A DNA stretch of 64,000 nucleotides, taken from Aplysia californica. Lineage: Eukaryota > Mollusca > Gastropoda > Aplysiida > Aplysiidae. Numbering within the stretch: the stretch's first letter is position 1; each line of letters opens with the position of its first letter. The notes under the pieces are model-generated. The model did not search any database. It was not told the DNA's origin and was given only the letters and a program-made list of their open reading frames with translations. Location: NCBI RefSeq assembly GCF_000002075.1, contig NW_004798259.1, forward strand, positions 87,752 to 151,751, in the 5' to 3' direction. Both the position numbers and the translations under genes were made by a program. This document shows, one piece after another, positions 50,435 through 59,400 of the stretch.

Positions 50435-53400
50435 ACACACACATACACATGCACACACATACACACTCACATTCGTGAGGTGTGCTGACAAAACGAGTTA
50501 CTTCTCTGATTTTAGTCTCATGGAAATTAATTAATCAACTTTATAGGTGGAGTTTGTACAATTTGTAAGTATGGAATAGTAAAAGACATGGTAGACTTGA
50601 ACAAAATGGCATCAATTGAAGATCTATTATTTTGACCCCAGTGTCTATTTTCGGCCTCTATCTCTATTCTTGGATTGCGAGAAGTAACTCATTTTGTCAG
50701 TACGCTTCACATATATTTCTTAGTTCAGCAACTATTTTGTCTCTTTTCAGGAATTTATGACCATATTGAAAGTGTGTCTAGGGTAACTGGTTGGTGCTTT
50801 ATATTTGTGTGGGAAAACTTTTACATTTGGGGTCGCAAAAAATAATTCACCTTTAATAAATGGTAATAATACTAATGAATACATTTATGTTCTTCGGCCG
50901 CCTCCCTGGCAAAATTTTAAAATCTCCTACCAACTGAAAATGTTTAGTGTGTCCAACGTGCTCATATGACCTAATGCAGTTGCAAGCGCCATAAAACCTT
51001 ATTAAACAAACATCAGTAAAAGATGAAAAGGAAGAGAAGGAAAGAGAAAGAAGAAGAAAAAAGAAGAAAAGCAAGAACCCACTCTCAACTCAGTTTCCCC
51101 CCTGCTTACCTTTTCCTCAGGCATGCAGCTGATTGACAGAATCTCCATCCTGCTGATGCCGGCCAAGTACCAGCCAGACTACATGTACCTGAGGCACGTG
51201 CCCACGCGCCGCGTCCACATGTTCACCGGCATCCAGGTCCTGTGTCTGGCTGTGCTCTGGGTCATCAAGTCCATCAAGGCCATCTCTATTGCTTTCCCCA
51301 TCATGGTGAGCACTTGGGCACTTACTTACTTACTTACTTACCTACTTACATACCTACCTACCTACCACCTACCTACCTACCTACCTACCTACCCAACCTA
51401 CTTACTTACTTTTCTTACTTTATTTACTTTTTACTTTCTTACTCTAAGGTATCGAATAATAAGCATGCCCCCCCACTTATTAATTTTTCAGTTTTTTTCA
51501 GCATTCTCCCTCTGCACCTTATTCCATACCCCCCCCCCCCCCCCCCCTTATTATTTTCTATTTTCTAGCTTGCCGCAAGTGACGATCATGTGAAACATAT
51601 CTAGAATCTAGATATTTGATTGAAACTTCTTTTTTTTTGTGTTAATGTACCCTCAGTATAAGTAATGGATACCGGGTTGGCTACCTCAATTCTTTGTGCA
51701 TTTTAAAAACTTTTGTATATTGGTTTATATTTTTTAATGAAACTGGTTTGTTCCTAAATGGGAAAAGTTGTGACAGAAACTTACTAAAATCTAAAAATTT
51801 TGGTAGATATTTGTTCTGGCTGTTTTTGTTGTTGAGTTGTAGGGTTATGTAGTTGCGAGCCCTATGAAACTCATACCATAGGTGGTTGGCGGGTGCTGTG
51901 GTGTGGTTTGCTCCTTCTTTCCTATCGAACATCAATCGTCCTGGTCTCTCCTCTTTCATTTTTGTGCTTGTTACTTTCTTGTAGCACATCTAATCTTCAG
52001 CACTTATATGACCTTATTGCGTTGTAAGTGCCATAAAACTCTTATTAAAACTAAACTTAAAAGCAACTCATACGAAACCAATGACGAAAACAATGAACCT
52101 GTTGAGTTTATGTGATGGACAGGAAGGTGAAATAGCACACCATCAGGCATGGGCTGGGAACTAAAGGGTTCAATTTAAAAAAGTGAGGATTGAAGTAATT
52201 TCTCAAGAACAAAAGCATTGGACAGTGTGGCAGTTTCAAAGAGGCAAAATCACTCTCTTACACCCATGATCAGATCTGCTATGTGTGTTATTTATATTCT
52301 TATATTGTTTCTGCTTTCCTTACCTCCTTCTTCACGGGTAGTTGGCGGGTACTCTGGTGTGGTTTGCTCTTTCTTTTCTGTCAATGATCTATCATCCTTA
52401 TCCCTCCTCCTTTTTTGTGTTTGTTGCCCTCTTGTAACACCTCTAGTCTTCGGCATTTATACGACCTTATTGTGTTGCAAGTGCCGAAAAACTCTCACTA
52501 ATAAAACTTACCTACTTCTTCTTTCCTGTTTCCTCCTTTTCTCTAACCCAAAGGCCTGGTTCTGCACCTTACAAACACTCCCACTTATATTTCGTTGAAG
52601 GTCAAACTAGTGCGGACTGGAACTGATTTTGTTTTGGTTTGTCCTGGACACAGGTGTTGGCCATGTGCTTCGTGCGGAAGTTCATGGATAAGGTGTTCTC
52701 GCAGCAGGAGCTCATGTGGCTGGATGATATCATGCCGGAGACTCACCGCAGAGAGAAGGAGGACGAGGAGATCAAACAGGAGGAGGTAACTCTCGGGGAC
52801 AGTCGTGGTGGTGTCCAAGAACTTGGTGTAGTCGGTGAAATAGGGAGAAATTTCTCCTACATTTTGTTTTGTTTTCAGAAACATAGTTGTGCAAAGTTTT
52901 TCATATATGTGAGGCAGCATGGTGAAATCAGGCATTCATCAAAATAATGAAATCGGAGAAACAAGCATTTTTCCGCCAGTTTGGAAAATTTTATTCAATT
53001 TTTATTTTCCTTTTTTTTGGTTTATCCTCTTTTATGTCCATATAAAGACACGTTTCCCATTTGAATTTTTCTGAAAAACATTGATTAAAGGCATAAAATA
53101 TATCATTTTTCAATCTTCAAAGACTCTTTAGTTATTGGAGTTACCAAACTTTGGTGGCCATTTTCTCGCTAATTCCACCACTGAAACCAGGCAATCACGC
53201 CTCCTTCAATCGCAAATATCTTGAGTTCTATTCCAGATAAACGGATATTTCTTTCATTGGAAGCAAGACAAATAAATCAGCTTTCAGATGATACCAATAA
53301 CTCCACATGCCTAAAAATTGACAAGCACCTGATTCCACCACGCCGTGACATAAATATGCATACGGATATTATACTTGTCTCATTCTCCTCCCATCTTACT

Positions 53401-56400
53401 CAGTCCTATTAGAAAGGAGTTTTTGAGTCTGATGTCTCATGGAATGAGACTTTCTGTGTTGAAAAACTTCTTAAGACTGGTACCACAGATGGTTGGAGGG
53501 TGCCACTGGTTGGTCCTACATTTAAAAAAACTTCACTACATTGTTTTTGTCCATCTGTCTTGCTTTTTCCTCCCCTTGATAACAAATATCTTGTCAGTGT
53601 GCTTCTTTGCTCAAACTGTTTTCTGATTCATGCAATCCCCTTACTTTTTCTCTTGCCTAATACTTTACGTCCACTCTTATGTTATAATGTTTGTCATGTC
53701 AACTTTTCTCTTTGCTTCTGTTAAATGAATGACAAAAACAGATAGGAGGTGGGTGGTTGGCCGGTGCTCTTTTGTGGTTTGCTCCTTCTTTCCTATCAAA
53801 CATCTATCGTCCTCCTTATCTCTCCTCCATCTTTTTTATGAATGTTACTGCTTATCTCTCTCATAACACATCTACTCTTCGGCATTTATATGACCTTATT
53901 GCGTTGCAAGTGCCGTAAAACTTGTACTGAAACTAAACAGACATAGGAGTGGGGAAGCTTTTAAAGAACTGTATGTGGGTGGTTGACTGGTGCACTGGTG
54001 TGGTGTGCATTTTCTTTTCTATCATACATATGTCATTCTTATCTCTCTTCTTTCTTTTCTCTGTATGTTACTCTCTTGTACTTGTAGTAATGTCTCTAAT
54101 CTTTCACAGTATCTAAAACTAACACTTAAAAGAACAATGTGGTAGGAGAGAAACAGGTAATATGGTTCATTCTGGCTGACAACACCTATGTGAGCTGAGC
54201 TGACAAAACGAGTTACTTCTCGGATTTTAGCCTTATGGAAATTAATACATCAACTTTATAGGAGGAATTTGTACAATTTGTAAGGATGAAATAAAAGACA
54301 CGGTAGGCTTGAACAAAATAACATCAATTAAAAATTTATAAATCTGACCTCAGTGTCGATTTTCGGCCAATATTTCCATTCTTGGATTGCGAAAAGCAAC
54401 TAATTTTGTCAGCACGCCTCACGCATTTTCTATGATTGGTCTAATAATGTCTGTTTGCTATTTTAAAGAAAACAGTACATATGGTTCATCTTCTTTCGTT
54501 GCCGTTTGCCCCCTTCCAGCAACGGCGTTCTCTGATTGAGGAATCAACCGCTCTGTCAATGGCTGCTGTAGGCTTCAATGTGGAGAACTGGACAGTCAAG
54601 GCAGACGTGGACAGCCTGAACATCTCTGAGGAGATGTCGAAGACAGCCATGTGGAAGTCCATCATGTCCAACGAGTCCTCCTCCAATCTCATCTCACAGG
54701 GAAACGAGGACGAGGAAAAGCGCAGCTCCAAGAAGTATGTACACATTTAAACCCTATACTTATTTAGGAGGGTTGTTAACGCTTTAAACCACATCAGACA
54801 CTGGGAGCATCCAGCGGTGATAACCATTACGTTCCCCATCGGACACTGGGAACGTCCAATACAAGTGACAACTGTTTTGTTTCTAGATACATTCAGATAC
54901 TTGATCCATCCCTGGTCGTTGGATAAGAATGTTGAGGAAAAGATTGCCTCCAAAGAGGTCCTGTATGGGTGGTCAAATAAAATGAGATTGAATCAAAACT
55001 CCGAATTGCACCAAATGCTTTCTCAAGATGAATGCTGTCGTCTCTTTTGTGTGATGGCAGCCGGAGGGGGGGGGGAGTTGTTTCAGCTGGCACAATCAGC
55101 CAACTATCGTCTTTGTCTTCGAAGTAAGATCAAGTAAAAATGAAGGAGTCACCAAATCTGTGGTGGCTTTGTGCAACAGACCAGGGTCTGTGCAAGCAGT
55201 TGCATGCATTTTGTTGCTAGCTCTTTGATGGCATCGTCGTGTGGCGTGCTGAGTTTGCCCACCCCTAGACTAGAAGTCCTTGTGGACTCTGTGCTCTCAG
55301 TTTTAGTTGGTCGTTTTTAAGCACAGTCCCAAAAAATACTGTTTTGAAAAAATCGAAGGAAAAAGTTTTTGCCATTTGTTCAGTTTCTTTGAAAGTCAAG
55401 GAGAGTTTTCTCTATAACCAAACAAATATACACACCAATGAAACCAAACTTCTCCTATAGGTAGGGCAATGCCCACCTTTGGGGTAGGTCAAGAATTCAG
55501 TAAACCCCCAAAATCTGGGTGAGCCCGATTGTCCTTAAAAGCGACCTGTTGATTTCTTGTGGTGTGGTTGCCTTGTAATGTATCTTCAGTTCATGGAAAA
55601 CGACCGGCAGTCTGGTGGTCCTCTTGACTGTTTTGAGTTGATGCTTGAGCTGCTTTCTGCTGTACCGTGTGCTACACACACAAGGACAGTAAACTGAACG
55701 AATTAGAGTCTTGGCATATTTGACGAAAGAAAGGGTGGAAAGTTTTAATTACTCTCTTTTGTGTGTGAGGGTGGTTGGAGGGCTTCACTGGTAGGTGCTA
55801 CTTCTTTACTTTCCCCTCTGTTGTTTCTGTCTGTCTGTCTTACTTTTTCCAAGCACTAAATGACCATTATTGTGTCGAGTGCTTCTCTTTACTTAAACAA
55901 ATATACAAATCTCTAAATCACTGGGACTGGTTCTATGTGGCCTCATTATTTATCAGGCTTTTGAATGAGAAGTAATTTTATTTGTGTAATCACAAAGTTT
56001 GAATCCACATTGATCTGTCAAGCAAAATATATGGTTAGCCAGGATCTGGTGTTTTGAGATTTTCATCAGTCAAACAATAAATTGAAACTCTTGTAAATAC
56101 TTATTTGCTGATGCGTGCTCTTTCTCTTGTGGCTTTGCCATCAGCCCTCTGTCGTTGTACTATGTACGTTAGTTAGGTTTATTTTTGCTCTCCAAGACTG
56201 GTTCATTCTGTTTTGGGAAACTACTGAGTCACGTTCTTATTCTTATGTTTAAGACAAAACTGATTACATTGTACCTAAATATTATGGCAGAAAGAGTAAT
56301 ACTAGCAAACAGCTGGCTCATCTTATTCTATTTTGGGAAGTTACATCCAATGACTGTGTCATAGATTCGAAGGACAAAATAATTGAGGTGATTGCGGGGG

Positions 56401-59400
56401 AGGGGGACTCTGCTGCTATTCCAAAACAGGCTGTATCAGATTTGGAACAATGTTCTTTTCATTTCATTTTCATTAATGTTTCTTCTCCTTCCATCCTCTA
56501 TTCTCGCTTTTCAGGTACAGGTGAGTCTCATGCATATTCATATATGTCTCTGTGATAGTTGTGTTTCACTAACTGTTGGTTCATTTGTATGTTAAGTTTA
56601 TTCGTTTTCCTTTCACTTCGTGTTTTGTGTTTCCTCACTGGGCCTGCAGAAAGTAATATTTTGTCTATTTAACACGCGCCAATGGACTGGCCTTTACAGA
56701 ACTGTATGGTATGCACTTTATGGGTGGATTTTTGGTGATTTGTCTATTTAGAAAGGCTCAAGTGGAGGAATGTGTATCTGTGTGTGTGGTGTGTGTGTGT
56801 GTGTGTGAGTGAGTGTGAGTGCATGTGTGGGTTTATTTGTGTGTGCATGTATGTGAGCGCATGATGCCAAAGAGGTAATGTAAATACACATATATATGAG
56901 TTATTAAAATGTGTGTCTGTGTGCGTGTATCCGTATGTGTGCATGAGTATATGGCTACATCCTGTATGTTTTTATCTATCACACTGTGCTGTTCATCAGT
57001 TTCTATTATCTCCATTTTTAGAAATTAGTTTACATCGTGGTGGTACATGAAGCCTCATATCATTTATATAACTGTGTTCCGTAGTCACCTTTATCTCAGT
57101 CCTGTGTGACAGAAATTTTCATTTCATTCGATTTTCTAGCTTTTCTGACTTCTAGCCCTTATGGCTCTTCTCAGTGTTGGGGTTGGGAGATGATTGTTAC
57201 TTTGTTCAACTGCTTTTTCCTTTTTTTCCCCCGTTTCTTTTGTCTTTCTGTCTGTCGTTCTATCCTTCTCCAAGTTGGCAATGTGTATTGGAAGTTTTGC
57301 AGCTGATGTGTCGTACCAAACTTTTTTACAGTGCTTGTGAGTGGGGCACACCACTGGTGGATCCTGTTTCTCTGCATTCTTATCTGTTCCTGTCGGTCTT
57401 GCCTTTTTCCTCATTCCTTAAGGGCATTTGTGAAGTGTGCTGACAAAATGAGATAGGCCTACTTCTCGGATTCAAGCCTTATGGAAATAGATACATCACA
57501 CTTATAGTTGAAGTTTTTACAATTTATAAGTATGGAATAATAATAGGCATGGATAGAAAATCTACAAATTTGAGCCTAATGTCGATTTTTGGCCAATATT
57601 TCCGTTTGTGGATTGTGAGAAGTAACTCATTTTGTCAGCATGCCTGACATTTCGTTATATGTTTTTCTGGTGTGGAAGCGTGTTCTAAGGAACTGGCACT
57701 ATCTCTTCACAACTAAACAGAGATTGAGAGTTTGCTGTTGTCATGAGATTTAGGAATCCCTTGTAATTTGAGTCCTTCCTCAGAAGTTGATCAACCACTT
57801 TACTGAGTCCTTTCGCTGCAATGGTTGTTTTTATGTTCATGGGAGCTTTTAATTGTTTCTTCCTTGTTGTCTCTTTCATGGAAAGATCTTGTCAGTTTGT
57901 TAGTGTTTGAGCATTTAATCGGCTGCTTGCACTGTAAGCTTCCCGAGAAGCCGAGAGTGTTTCTGAGTATTATAGGGTCTGCTAGGGTAATGATAATGTG
58001 TAAAGTGCATAGGGCTTGCTGTCGAACAGGGGTATGCGCTATGCAAACGCTATTTATTCTTTATTATTTAGTGTCTCGGAGGAGCTCTGTCTCACGTTTA
58101 TGTTATATTAATTTTTTTTTCTGGAGAGGTCGGGGGGCTGTGATTTTTTAAGCGCCCCCCCCAACCCGCCTGAGGATGTGATTGAGCATTTTGTTTAGGT
58201 TTTAAGGGTTTGGTTTGTTTCAGGCAAATGATACCCTCCTAGCTTTAGCTCCATCAGTCATTTTAGGGCATCATATTCTACAAAAGATACTGAATGCGTG
58301 TGTGTGTGTGTGTGTAATCAAACTCATGGAATGGCAGGAACATTGAACTGTATTCTAATGAAAGTTTATGTGGAGCGGATTTCCCCTAGCTGTCTGATAT
58401 TTTTGAGAATTCCTCTCTACCTAATGGTTGGTTTTATTGCTGTTTGGTTTTCCATTGTGGGGAAATGTCTTTATGTGTGTCTTAAAATCTCTGAAACCGT
58501 GTGTCTGCCTTATTTTCTGCCCAGATCTAAACCATTGTTGTCTAGTGTTGTCGTGTTGTGTCTTCAAGTTAACCTTCTATGTTGTTTCCTAACGACTGTG
58601 CTCCTTGCCATATCGTCGTATGTGGTGCACGTTTGAGGCAAGTCTTCTTTGTTGCATCTTTCTGTGTCTGTGACTAATAAGCATGCCCCCCCCCCCCCCC
58701 AGAGCAGTGCTACTGACTGAAGTTGTCTTTGGGCCATTCCCAAAGGGGGTGGGGGGGGGGATATTAACATGTTCAAATGCTCAGTATAATTATAAATGGG
58801 CTGATTTATCAATGTCATGCTCATACTGTGCTGGAACAACATAGGGGGAACTGCTGCTTTTTCTTTCCTCATCCTTACTATCGTCATTTCCTCTACTTTT
58901 TTTGTATGTTTGTCACTCTCTTGTGAACAGCTATTTCCGGGGTGCCTTGATAAGTTGAAACAGACTTTATGCTGTTGAGGCTAGAGAGGTGAGCAGAGTA
59001 AGCCTGATTCCTGGTTTGGACTTCTCTGTTGACATCCACTCCTTGGCGCTCGTATGACCCGATGCATTTGCAAGCGCCGTTAAAACTCTACTAAAACGAA
59101 CGAAAAGACTGTGTTCCTCGCCCTGTCGTGTGTATGGTGCATGTTTGAGGCAAGTCTTCTTCGTTGCATTTTTCTGTGACTACTAAACATGTCCCAGTGC
59201 TTTTGTTCTTCTCAAGTCATCGGCTTAAACATTTGTATGTTATAATCTTGTTGTTTGATGTTGTTGTTGTTATCAATCCAGCAACAACTGGGCTCTGGCC
59301 CTTCTGTATATAATCTTTTAAATGCCTTGAAAGAATGTGATTCATGTGCGTGACATATCTGTCTCTCTTCTTGTTCCACGAAATTGTTGGACGAAGATCT

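Larger units (their letters stand above)
54735..56514 (+). other. Intron 23, 5' part
   Basis: Contains F MITE copy 4 and an E copy. Frames at 54817-55137 have no recognisable domain. Nothing else identified. Confidence 0.5.

Noticed and set aside
54817-55137. 106-residue + frame after exon 23
   Set aside because: No splice acceptor in the right phase and no similarity; includes a G homopolymer.
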